64,000 nucleotides of DNA from Chalciporus piperatus (lineage: Eukaryota; Basidiomycota; Agaricomycetes; Boletales; Boletaceae): positions 62,001-126,000 of the forward strand of contig JBBPTG010000019.1 of assembly GCA_038093975.1 (NCBI GenBank), read 5' to 3'. Each line of letters opens with the position of its first letter. The stretch's first letter is position 1. Made by a program: the position numbers and the translations under genes. Below, piece after piece: positions 11,279-20,751 of this stretch. Under the pieces are notes generated by a model that was not told the origin of the DNA, did no database searches, and saw only the letters and a program-made list of their open reading frames with translations.

Positions 11279-12143
11279 CTACCAGATGTGCGGTATGACC
11301 CTCGCTGGAACATTCTTCATGTATTCAGTGTACTCAGGACCGATGACATCATCTTCTTGGGCTGCCTTCTCCTGCATGGGTCTGTGAGTCTTTACCGTCG
11401 ATCAGCTCAATACACAACGCACCTCCAAGGGAATCTTGATTGCGAGAGCACTAGCAAGAACACCAAGCGAAGCAAGGGGGATGTAAGACCACTGCATAAT
11501 CGAGTAGAACACTTGCTGGAGAAGCACCACGCTGGTTGCCACAACACGAATCAATCCTCGTCACTTCTTGCATAAAAAAATTCCTCACCTGTACGCAGGG
11601 TGGCGAACGATAGTATACAGGCCAGTCCGAATCATTTTAGGCTTTTCACGACGCTAATTCAAGGAGAGGGCCTCAACTTATGTTGCCCATAGTTGACGGG
11701 TCGATGCTTACCCCTATAATGCGCCGTCGTTCGTCAGCGTGACTGAGGATCCGATTCAAGACGATTTTCAACGAGAAACAAGCAGCGCAAGCCAAAAGTC
11801 TGAGTGCGGTTTTCCACTCCGGTCGAACGACGTCATCCGGCAAGGCAAACTTCGCCATCCAAGCTGGCTGTTGGAAACTATTGAGTGCCACAGCGACTGA
11901 GTACACGGTCGGGGGGAGTAAAACTGCCAGTGCTTGAACGGGCGATGCGACTTTCCCCCAGAATGAAGTGGGCACTGTTTCTGGCATAGGGAGGCCACCT
12001 TCCCCTTCAGCTTCCTCTGGTGTAATGGCTTTGGGGGCGCGTAACCTCCATAGAAGGTATGTGAAGAAATCTGCGGTGGTGAGGACCACCAACCCTTCGA
12101 TCCTTTGCGGCGTGAGTGAACAGTTGATCCCGGCGATATACAT
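11279..12143 (-). CDS. Isoprenylcysteine carboxyl methyltransferase (ICMT)-like membrane protein
   Basis: The start is at 12143 (MYIAGINCSLTPQRIEGLVV) and the stop TAG at 11281-11279. The N-terminal half has several hydrophobic helices. After an intron comes RTGLYTIVRHPAYS, the RHPxY motif of the ICMT/PEMT methyltransferase family, then LLQQVFYSIMQWSYIPLASL, KIPLE and the C-terminal GPEYTEYMKNVPARVIP. The EYxxYxxxVPxRxIP ending is the family's S-adenosylmethionine-side element. The enzyme would methylate a lipid-like or prenylcysteine carboxylate in the ER membrane. It diverges from Ste14 itself, so substrate identity is open. Its 3' end faces the plus-strand gene ending near 11217. Confidence 0.78.
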
Positions 12144-12961
12144 GGTGGTAGGTGGGGTGAGTTGAAGGGCAAGCCGTTCGGTGTTGTGGCCACCCCTTTT
12201 TCGCAGCCAAGCAATCTGCGATGTGTAATTACCATCACCTAAGCACTGATGCAGCCTGTTTACTTGTTCAGACCGAGCCAGACCACTCCATAGCTGAACG
12301 TACTGTTATCCCCATTGACTGTGATAACTCCCTCAGCCATTGCAATTTCACCCTCTATGCCTCAGGCTGTCGAAACCCTAGATGAGCCATTGCATAACAT
12401 ATCGAAGACGCACTATAGCACAACGTGTGGCGGACGTAGTGCGAGGATTTTCAATCAAAAGTGATAAAAAAAAACGCGTCAGCTAACACCTCCCTGTCGA
12501 CGGTATTCGGATCTAAGGAGTTGCAGGTGTAGAACCTGGTCGTGTTCTTACAGCAACACTGTCTGATATCACTTACCTTGACGCAACACCGGTGACTCGG
12601 AGGCCTTTTTTCGTGATCCGAGAGAAGGAACCAATCTGATTTTTGACCATTTTGTGTGATTGACACCTGTCCTCCAAGACCAGATAATATCGAGCAGCCC
12701 CTACCCAACGAACCCACATGGTGTCAATGTCATTGGTACGAGGCAGTACGAGGATCTGGAGGCGGGATTTGGGCGGGATCAACCTGACCTTTTACGTGTG
12801 TGGAATTTTCAGGTTTATTTGGGCGCGGACCCCTGTGCGACTCGCGTTGTCTGGCAACAAATCACTACTGTCACTGTGTCAGTCTGAAACCAAACCGGAC
12901 TCTCCCATTCGGACATGCATGACCGCCCGCCCGTCCTGTTTCACTCTTCAAAGTTCTCACC
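12144..12961. other. Divergent intergenic region upstream of SEC14
   Basis: About 820 nt lie between the ICMT-like start (minus) and the SEC14 ATG (plus). A run of A at 12466-12474 and scattered open frames are seen, but nothing coding. The stretch just before 12962 is pyrimidine-rich, as is common for fungal promoters. Confidence 0.45.
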
Positions 12962-14321
12962 ATGTCGATCCCTGAACCGGGTCCCGTCTCCGAGTCCCTG
13001 TCCTCTGAACAAACAGATATCCTCAAAGCATTCCGAGAACAGGTCTTTACAGAGGGAATCTTGCACGAGGGCGATTTCATTGGGACAGATGATCCGACGT
13101 TACTGTGAGTGTCCAATGTGACTATCCTCATTGCACATTGATATCCATGGTGTTCAAGTCGGTTCTTGCGAGCTCGAAAGTTTAACCTCAATGAAGCGAA
13201 GAAGATGATCGGGAATTGTCAGCAATGGCGACGAACGGTGTCGGAGACCGGTCTAGATGAGCTTTACAATAGGATGGACCCGTTCGACGTGAGTAATCCT
13301 TTTGAGTCGCCACTGGATTCATTCGACGGATCATGAATCAAGTATCCCGGCCGCGAGCACGTATTCCGATCGTGGTCAATGTACTTTCATAAGGTACGCG
13401 TCTCGGTCTACTCAGGGTACCAGGTTGGACTCACTTCGTCCTCGTCAGACAGACAAGGTCAGTAGAAGTCATCAATGTACACGTCGAGTCCTTACGTGCA
13501 ACAGAAGGGACGACCCGTGCACATACAATTTTTTGGTGGAATGAACCTTCCAGAACTTTACAAGCACGTCACGTTAGAAAAGCACATGGACGCCATCATT
13601 GTGAACGCAGAATCACTCACCCGCGAAGTTCTCCCAGCCGCATCCCGTGCAGCAGGTCGTCGGATCGAGGAGGGGCTCGTCATAGTAGATCTCAAGGACT
13701 TTGGGTATGTGCCATGGCATCGTGATTGCGCGCTGCGTTGTGATGACGAGCTGTTCAGTCTGTCGCAATTCTGGCAAGCGAAATCGCTCGTTCAAACCTG
13801 CTTCCAGATATCGCAAGACTATTATCCAGAAACGTATGTTCACTCAAAACCACTCACTGTGATTCTCGAACCCACACAAATTCCATAGAATGGGTCAACT
13901 TGCTGTCGTCAACGCGCCGTCTTCATTCACGTTCATTTGGTCCATGGTGAAGCCATGGCTTGCGAAGGAAACGGCCGAGAAAGTGGATATCCTCGGAAAG
14001 GACTACCGAGAGGTTCTTTTGCAGATTGTCGACGCCGACAATCTTCCCTCTGTTCTAGGCGGAAACTGCACCTGCTCAGGCTTAGGTGGCTGTGATCTAA
14101 GTAGTGCTGGTCCTTGGATGGAAGAGAGGTTTGCGAGGAAGGCGGCCGCGAGCAATGGAGAGGTTGGTCGCGAGTCAAGTATACCAAGGGAGGCTCCCTC
14201 CGAAGGGAGTTCCTGTACTAATACCCAAGTCGAGGGAAATGGGGAGACGGTCAACGAGAAGGTAACCCCAGGAGACTTGGTCGTTGAAAAAACTGCTCCC
14301 ACCCAGGAGGTGATGTCATAA
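12962..14321 (+). CDS. SEC14: SEC14-type phosphatidylinositol/phosphatidylcholine transfer protein
   Basis: Exons are 12962-13104, 13159-13288, 13343-13393, a 9-nt exon at 13449-13457, 13505-13704, 13759-13833 and 13889-14321. The protein starts MSIPEPGPVSESLSSEQ. The CRAL-TRIO N domain reads DPTLLRFLRARKFNLNEAKK. The lipid-binding domain includes YFHKTDKKGRPVHIQFFGG, LPELYKHV, GLVIVDLKDFGLSQFW, ISQDYYPETMGQLAVVNAP and SFTFIWSMVKPWL. A C-terminal extension of about 130 residues is Ser/Glu-rich. The 9-nt exon encodes T-D-K of the conserved KTDKxGRPV motif. Sec14 couples phospholipid exchange to PI4P production at the Golgi. Related fungal Sec14 paralogues cannot be excluded. Confidence 0.93.
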
Positions 14322-14509
14322 TATGTATGGCTCAGCTCGTCCTCATCGTTCTGTATATCACTGACTACCATTTAACCATAATAGAGTGTACAGCTACTCA
14401 TCCCATCACGAACTCCTGTTGTCACGTATTGCCCAATGATCATGTTCGCAACAGGCAGCGTGAATGACACCTCGAACGTGAGCCGATGAACCTATTGTGA
14501 ATCAAAACT

Positions 14510-14690
14510 CGACCCGTGCACATACTTACAATTCTTTGGGTGGAATGAACCTTCCAGAACTTTACAAGCACGTTACGCTAGAAATTAAATCTGGGGAGGA
14601 AATGCTTTGTCTTCCGGAGGGGACGACGTTTAAACTGGTTCGTGGCGGGAGAGATCACTCTTTCTTCCGAGTTCCGGTGGAGGCACATTG
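14510..14690 (+). pseudogene. Duplicated SEC14 exon fragment
   Basis: Bases 14510-14583 repeat the SEC14 exon segment 13511-13580 almost base for base: the part from GACCCGTGCACATAC through the codons for MNLPELYKHVTLE. Small insertions break the frame (ACTTACAATTCTTTGGG in place of ACAATTTTTTGG). The reading then continues into an unrelated stretch up to 14690. It lies about 190 nt after the SEC14 stop, in the same orientation. It is most simply a partial tandem duplication with no function. Confidence 0.75.
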
Positions 14691-14801
14691 AAGCAGTCCC
14701 CTACACGGGGTAATTGATGGCAGCTATAAATGTCAACTTGGTAAGGCGAATCGCGACAGCACAGAAGGATGAATTATAATGCAGTGAATAGAAAGACATG
14801 A

Positions 14802-16087
14802 TCAAAAGATTGGTATAAAGTCCTGTATCCTGTCCCTCGCGTCCTGAGCGATACACTCCGCTATCCATGTCACGTTCCGAATCTCCTGTTCCTTTAGCTT
14901 CATGTAGCTATAGAAAACACCATGCTGGAACTGTTGTAAGAACGCTTGTTTGTTGAGGTGTACCTCCATCCTGAAGAAGCGGTCTTCGAGCTGTGCTGCG
15001 ACACCCAAGTCTCCGACATCGTGGTTAGCCTGAGTTGGCCCGGAGTTGTCAAAGAATGAGCGGAACTCGGAAATATTGTCGCAGACAAGCCGAACTTGCT
15101 CGATGTCATCCGCTCTGGCAAGAGCATTGTTCCCCTCAGGGAACAATCTGCCGATTGCAGGGAAGAGTTTGGCGCGTTGCTCTTTGGTCAACTCAGTGTC
15201 AAACGAGTTGATGGTGATGTTAATTGTCCGTCGGTCGGCCTCGAATGCAAGGATGCTTTGCATTACATCCGACGTTGGTGATCCAAGAGTACCAACGTAA
15301 TTGTAGAAATCTTCAAGATAGGCTTTGTAGACCGTATTACGGATGATCTCGATGTTGAGGTCGTCGAGGTCAGCAGCAGAAAGACAGTCACGGAAGTAGG
15401 GAGCTGAATCGACAGTGCATGAATACTTCTGACATGTTGCGCGGTTCTGTACACACCTAGGGGCGTCTCCACAAGCACGCTATGATAAAGTTCTTCGACG
15501 TTGGTAGCAACGCACAACGCTGGCATTGTGTCAAAGATTCCCAGTGGATGACAACGCTCCAAAAGTTCGTGTGTGTCCCTCTCGTGCAAGGTCCCAGTAA
15601 TCAACAGGACAACATTGTCGATCATGTAACCATACCTGCAAACGACCTCGAGGATCAGCACAGGTGCGAGAAATCCTAAATGAAGACCGACGTAATATAG
15701 TCAATGAATTTGGATAGCGGTTCTACAGCATTGCTGCGGATGAAATTGAACTGGTCGACGAGTAGTTGTGTTGCTTTGTCGGAAATCGTGGACGTCGACA
15801 GCGGTGAGGGTTCGTTCGCAAGGAAGTTCCCGTAGTCTGTCGTAGAGAGCTGCGTCTTGAGATCTGTAGGTAGAATGAGTATCCCCGGCACCAAACCTAG
15901 ATACTATGATTCAATACCATCGAGAGTCTCGCATTGCGTCAAGCTCGCGTAGTGACCTTGGGTCAAGATCCCTGCCTTGTAACCACGCACAATGCCTTCC
16001 AAAAAGCCAGTGCTGACCTGTACGAAGTGAGTTGACGCGGTTCTCTCAAAGCCAGCGAATGCTCACGTTGAAGAATAGACCCTCCAT
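14802..16087 (-). CDS. VMA6: V-type proton ATPase V0 subunit d
   Basis: The start is ATG 16087-16085 (MEGLFFN) spliced to [20 protein letters not shown], then [37 protein letters not shown] and the hallmark [34 protein letters not shown] and [20 protein letters not shown] follow. The stop is at 14802 after [10 protein letters not shown]. The family's usual length of about 350 residues and its ending (xDNYIPIF in relatives) are both matched. Subunit d is a peripheral V0 protein that caps the proteolipid ring and links it to the central stalk of V1 on the vacuolar membrane. It belongs to the same sub-complex as VMA11 nearby. Confidence 0.95.
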
Positions 16088-16410
16088 GACCTTGGCCGAT
16101 GTTGACTGCTGTGATCCCGCTGCTCGGTGTTGAGGCTAGTCACGAAAGAGGCAGGAATATCCCACGAACATTGGGTGATCGCTCCTTGAAAATCTCGGCC
16201 CGAGATTGGTTTGCATTTTCCCCTGAGCACTGGCAAGAGTTGACATGCATATCGACATTGACAAGGACATTGATGTTATCATCTTTGTCGCAGAATATTG
16301 CGCCATACCCTCACGCACTTACGACAGTCCATGTGTGAAACTCGCAATTCTGTGGCGAATATGAACCCGCACAGGTAGGGGAAAGGGCGCCCTTGTCCCC
16401 AGGTTCCACC
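16088..16410. promoter_or_regulatory. Divergent upstream region of VMA6 and MFS gene
   Basis: This 323-nt gap lies between divergent starts. No gene is seen. It contains short direct repeats of GACATTGA near 16254-16272. Confidence 0.4.
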
Positions 16411-19055
16411 ATGTCCAGCCGAGACTCTGCGGAGAAAGCTTCTCAACTTGAAGTTGAATACCATTTTAACGGTAGCACTCAGAACTACGACTCTCCAGAG
16501 GACCGCGGAATTCTTCGCAAGGTTGATGCCAGGCTGCTGCCAATACTCACACTTTTGTACTTGCTGAGCTTCCTTGACCGGTGAGTCGAGCACTGTCGTC
16601 CCTGGTTCTACCGTCTGAGTGTCATTCAAGCACGAATATCGGAAATGCCAAGTAGGTTCTCATTCTTCACATCATGGGTGACAGTAAGTAACTCACGTGT
16701 TTTATCACAGACTTGACGGTATGACTACCGTAAGTTCATGACCATCCCAGTAAGCACCTGGGCACTCACAGCGGCTCACTTGCCATCATCAGGACCTCGG
16801 CATATCTGCGCCGAGCTATAACACTGCGCTGGCAATATACTTTGTTGGAGATATGTGCTTTTCGAGATCCCCGCTAATGTTCGTCAATTTATGCGCAATG
16901 CGCATCCACCCTGCTCCGTTGCTGACTTCCGCGTGTCCCCTTTGCAGATCATGTATGTTTGTTCTTCCAATTAAATTCCCGATCGCTCACCCTGTGAGGA
17001 TAGTTTGAAGCATTTCGATCCTCAGTTTTGGCTTCCAACCTTGACCCTTGTATGGGGTATCGTCTCGATTGCTCAAGGGCTTGTGAAAAATCAAGCAGGA
17101 CTCTTTGGGATACGATTTCGTATGTGCTTGCTTGCCCACTCGCAGTTACTTCGATTTGCATAACGATATTCTCCTTCTCAGTCTTGGGCGTGACGGAGGC
17201 TGGTCTATTCCCCGGGGTCGTCTATGTATTCTCTGTGTATTACCTCAGGTACGCAAATGCTTTCCATTGCTGACAGGGTATCAATGTTAATCGCGGTTAC
17301 TTTCGTATCCCCCTTCCAGGCGCCAGCGTAGCTGGCGGGTTGCTGTGTTCTTCGGTGGTGCAGCTCTTGCGGGGGCGTTTGGGGGTATGGTATAAATGTG
17401 CTGACATCTATTGTGTTAATGACAAATATTCACCAGGCATTTTTGCGTATGCAATTGGTTTCATGAACGGTGTTGGAGGTCGAAAAGGATGGCAATGGTA
17501 AGACCAGCTTTGAAGGTGCTACATTATTGAATATTCAATCTTCCCATTCAGGATTTTCATCATCGAAGGTCTAATTACGACGGCGGTCTCGCTTTTTGCC
17601 TACTTCGTTGTGCCAACTTGGTCCCACAAGGCGAAATTCGTGAGGCATCCGTTCGTCCTGCTGACCTATTATTGACTCGTTTCTGTACCCCCGCTTAGTT
17701 GACTGAGGAGGAGCGCAGTCGCCTCATAGAAAAACTGCAGGGAGACTCTGATGCAGGGACTGACCAAGCCTTTCAGTGGTCGTCTGTCCGAGCGGCTTTC
17801 ACGGACCACCTAGTCTGGGCTTATGCGTTCCTGTTTCACGGCTTCTCATTTGCTGTATTCGCTCAGTCTCTTCATGGTACTTTCCTTGCGATTTGTCCGT
17901 GCTGTACGAATGGTGAGTAGGTCATAGCCTACCATCATAGCAGATATGGGTTTCAAGACGTGGCAGGCGCAACTGTATGTGTATCGCAATGCTGTGGACT
18001 GGGTAGCTGATTAGTGGCGGTCAGCATGACGGTTCCTCCAAATACCCTTGCGAGTTTATCGGTATGGGGCACGGTCTGGTTGTCCAGTAGATGGAACATG
18101 CGCGCCCCTTTTATTATCATCGCAGGACTGATTGTCATCATCGGTGAACGGATTTTTATGCACACATTCTCGCCAACTAACCCCTGCCCCAGGATACATC
18201 ATCTTGATCGCATCTACGACGGGCAAGTAGCGAGATGTTCCATGTCAATTTATTGTCTCACGAGAACCTCATAGCTGGCGTGCGGTACTTTGGCGTCCAT
18301 CTTGTGGCAGGTAATCAAACATTAATTCTGCGAACACGTTTACCTGTGCTAATCCTCAACAACTTAGCCGGTGTATACACAGGCAACGCATTGCTTCTCA
18401 GGTTCGTTCGTTGACTTTGATTGCTTCTTACTTTTCACGCAAGCTATCAATGCATAGTTGGCCCAGTGAGAATGTTTCCGGGCAGACCAAACGTGCTGTG
18501 GCCGTTGCCATGCAGATTACGATAGGCGACATCGGAGCCATCGCCGGATGCCTGGTGTATCGCCCATCCCTTAGCGGACACCTCTACCGCATACCCAACA
18601 TCATTTCCATCGGATACGTTATCTTTGCTCTCCTGACGGCGACGTATTTGTGGGTCATGATGGCACGGGAGAATAGGAGACGCGAGAGTATACTCGCTAG
18701 CAGCAAGGGAGACTCTGACGATATTTCAGAGAAGGAAGAGGAGAAGCTCAGGCTTGGGGACTCTCTACGGACCTCGCCTCAAGGGCTCTACACCTTTGGA
18801 ACGCTCCGTACCAACCCCGTGCAAATCTCGTTAAGGAATACCACCTCCTGCCTTCCTAAGTGTCAAGTCAATGCCCTAGCCACGGTCGGGGTGGTTGTAC
18901 AGTTCTTGTCGAGGTCGCCCATCCGCCGAGCTAGTGGCAAGACCACATGCCTTCGGTTCTTCGACCCGCAAGCACGGGCTTGCAAGCGCATCTATCGTGC
19001 CATCGAGGGTTGCATTGAACAGCTCGGGCTTCTAGGAGAAGCCGGGTGGTGTTGA
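16411..19055 (+). CDS. MFS permease of the allantoate/ACS (Dal5-like) family, possibly frame-disrupted
   Basis: The start at 16411 (MSSRDSAEKASQLEVEYHF) leads through many small exons: RKVDARLLPILTLLYLLSFL, NIGNAK, DLGISAPSYNTALAIYFVG, HFDPQFWLPTLTLVWGIVS, LGVTEAGLFPGVVYVFSVYY, SWRVAVFFGGAALAGAFGG and GWQWIFIIEGLITT. Then come MTVPPNTLASLSVWGTVW, AGVRYFGVHLVAAGVYTG, SWPSENVSGQTKRAVAVAM and YRPSLSGHLYRIPN. This is a 12-helix anion/nicotinate-type permease. One intron (18223-18274) has a GC donor. Two places do not join in frame: two extra bases at 16849-16852 before YVLFEIPAN, and a two-base loss near 17870 in AQSL/PTII. After LRLGD (about 18760) the reading no longer looks like the family and overlaps an antisense relic, so the true stop may be earlier. 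It could be a young pseudogene. Confidence 0.7.
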
Positions 19056-19190
19056 CAAGTCCGCTCCATGTGTATCCTCACAACGATGTTGGCGGACATA
19101 CAGAGTCCATAGTTCAAGTTCGCCCTGAATTGGAGGAAGTCGTATGTCGCGAAGGTGACGTTTGGCACGGTGAGATTGACGGAGGGGTAC
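18876..19190 (-). pseudogene. C-terminal relic of the 549-residue membrane-protein family
   Basis: On the minus strand, PELFNATLDGTIDALASP with CLRVEEP (about 19005-18945) matches PELFNASLEGTIDALANP with YLRVQDQ of the intact gene at 25989-27638. Upstream text (NVTFATYD...NYGLCMSANIVV) resembles its SITFRYGINVLIANIVV segment. Frames are broken between the blocks, and no N-terminal part is found. It lies antisense across the apparent 3' end of the MFS gene. It is a decayed dispersed copy about 7 kb away from its intact relative, in the same orientation. Confidence 0.7.
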
Positions 19191-19519
19191 ATACGCTCCG
19201 ATGGCCAACTAAACGAACACCGTTGGAAGGCACGGAGTGGGAACCCCCTCCACCATGAAGGTCAACAAACAGAACGAGTTATTACTCGTGGTGCGGATGT
19301 TGAGAAAAAGAGCTGGCCGATGGCCTTGGTTGAAATCGTAATGCGTCTCCAAGTCGTATATACCCCTAGTGTTGTAGGGCGCAGTGCGTTGGACTACCAC
19401 GATGGCACAAAGCTAAAGTTTATTAGGATGAATCTAGCAAAGAGGAATTACTGGTAAAAAGGTACAGTTATGGTTGTGTATGTATAAGCATCTAGAGTGT
19501 GCTGTCCGTGGGGGGGGCG

Positions 19520-20750
19520 TTAATTGTTTATGCGTCGGCGCTTAGAGGCACGGACGACCTGATACTCCTCGTCGTCATCGTCGTCGCTGTAGTCTTCCTC
19601 AGCAACGTCGGATCCGTAGAGTTGCTTGCGCTTATCGAGGTCGACCTTGCGCAAGGCGCGCAGGCGCAGCATGAGAGACTTGTGAAATTCGGTCTTCGAA
19701 AATCGATGATCCACATCTGATCTGGGTAGCCAGAAGAAAAAGGAAACGTACCTTCATGACTCGCCGTTTACCATCTGCACTCCCGCTCTTGTCCTGGCGC
19801 CTCCGCCTCTCCTTGTACTGCAGACCTTAATTTAGTGCTCGAAACGGGGAATGTCAACATTACGAAACGCACCTTTCGCTGCTCATCTACCAGGAGAGCA
19901 GACAGATGCTTGATCCACCGCTGAAGGTTCGATTCCACCTTGCGCTTCTTCGCTTGCATGCTCCGCAAGGAAATCAACGCACTTTCTCCATCGTCCTCCA
20001 TAATGGCATCGTCGTCGGAATCCGGAACGACATACGATGTCACTGTTGCTGCCGACCTCCTTGGTCGTCTCCGAGACGCTCGCGGAGAAGTACTTGGTGG
20101 CCGTTCAGTCGATGGCCCCGCTTGGCATGAGGAACGGGGTAGGCTAGGTGGACTCGTTTCCTTCTTGATATCGCTGGACTTGGCATGAGATTTACTGGAC
20201 CATTTCGCATCCGCCGCAGGAGCATGCTTGGAAAGGTAGTCTTCCTCGCTAAAATAGAACTCGGCACCAAATTCTATTTCGTTATAGAGGCACCAGCTCT
20301 AATAATGACGCTCAGTGATGATTCAAGATGGCGCATAAATGGTGCTCACAGGTGCGCGCCCCAAACGCGCAAGAAGCTTAAAGTGTTTGAGGGTAACAGG
20401 AACATGGGTGCACGTGGAGGTATACCCCACTGCAGCGGACGAAAGATACAGATGAAGAAGCTGAAGGCGAAAGTCATTCAGAAAATGATTCGACGGCATC
20501 AATCTCGAACGCACCGCGGTATTGTTGTTGATTACAGCATGTGTTATGAATACGGCCATCATATGACTGTGTGGGTCATAAAGCTCCCTGACCCATCTTC
20601 CAACTGGCAAGGACTCTGAAGGGGGGGGGGTTAACATAGACACCATCGTAATGTGTAGTACTCACCGGCAGGAAAATCCAGTTTTCCGTTAACATCAGCA
20701 CCGTACATGCTATAGTAGTATGCCCGTCTGCGAGATCGCGTGGGCGCCAT
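19520..20750 (-). CDS. Conserved basidiomycete protein of unknown function (nuclear-type composition)
   Basis: The start is ATG 20750-20748 (MAPTRSRRRAYYYSMYG) and the stop at 19520. Readable parts are LPVGRWVRELYDPHSHM, RLMPSNHFLNDFRLQLLHL, EFGAEFYFSEEDYLSKHAP, then a Ser/Pro/Arg-rich linker, TSYVVPDSDDDAIMED, NLQRWIKHLSALLVDEQRK, and a C-terminal TEFHKSLMLRLRALRKVDL followed by an acidic run and SKRRRINN. Basic clusters at both ends and acidic stretches suggest a nuclear protein. One intron junction near 20310 remains unclear. I do not recognise the family. It starts 1 nt after the stop of the upstream F-box gene on the same strand. Confidence 0.6.
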
Positions 20751-20751
20751 C

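Noticed and set aside
19924..19940. GGTTCGATTCCACC, like a tRNA T-arm
   Set aside because: It lies inside a coding exon of the minus-strand gene and no acceptor stem or anticodon arm can be folded around it.
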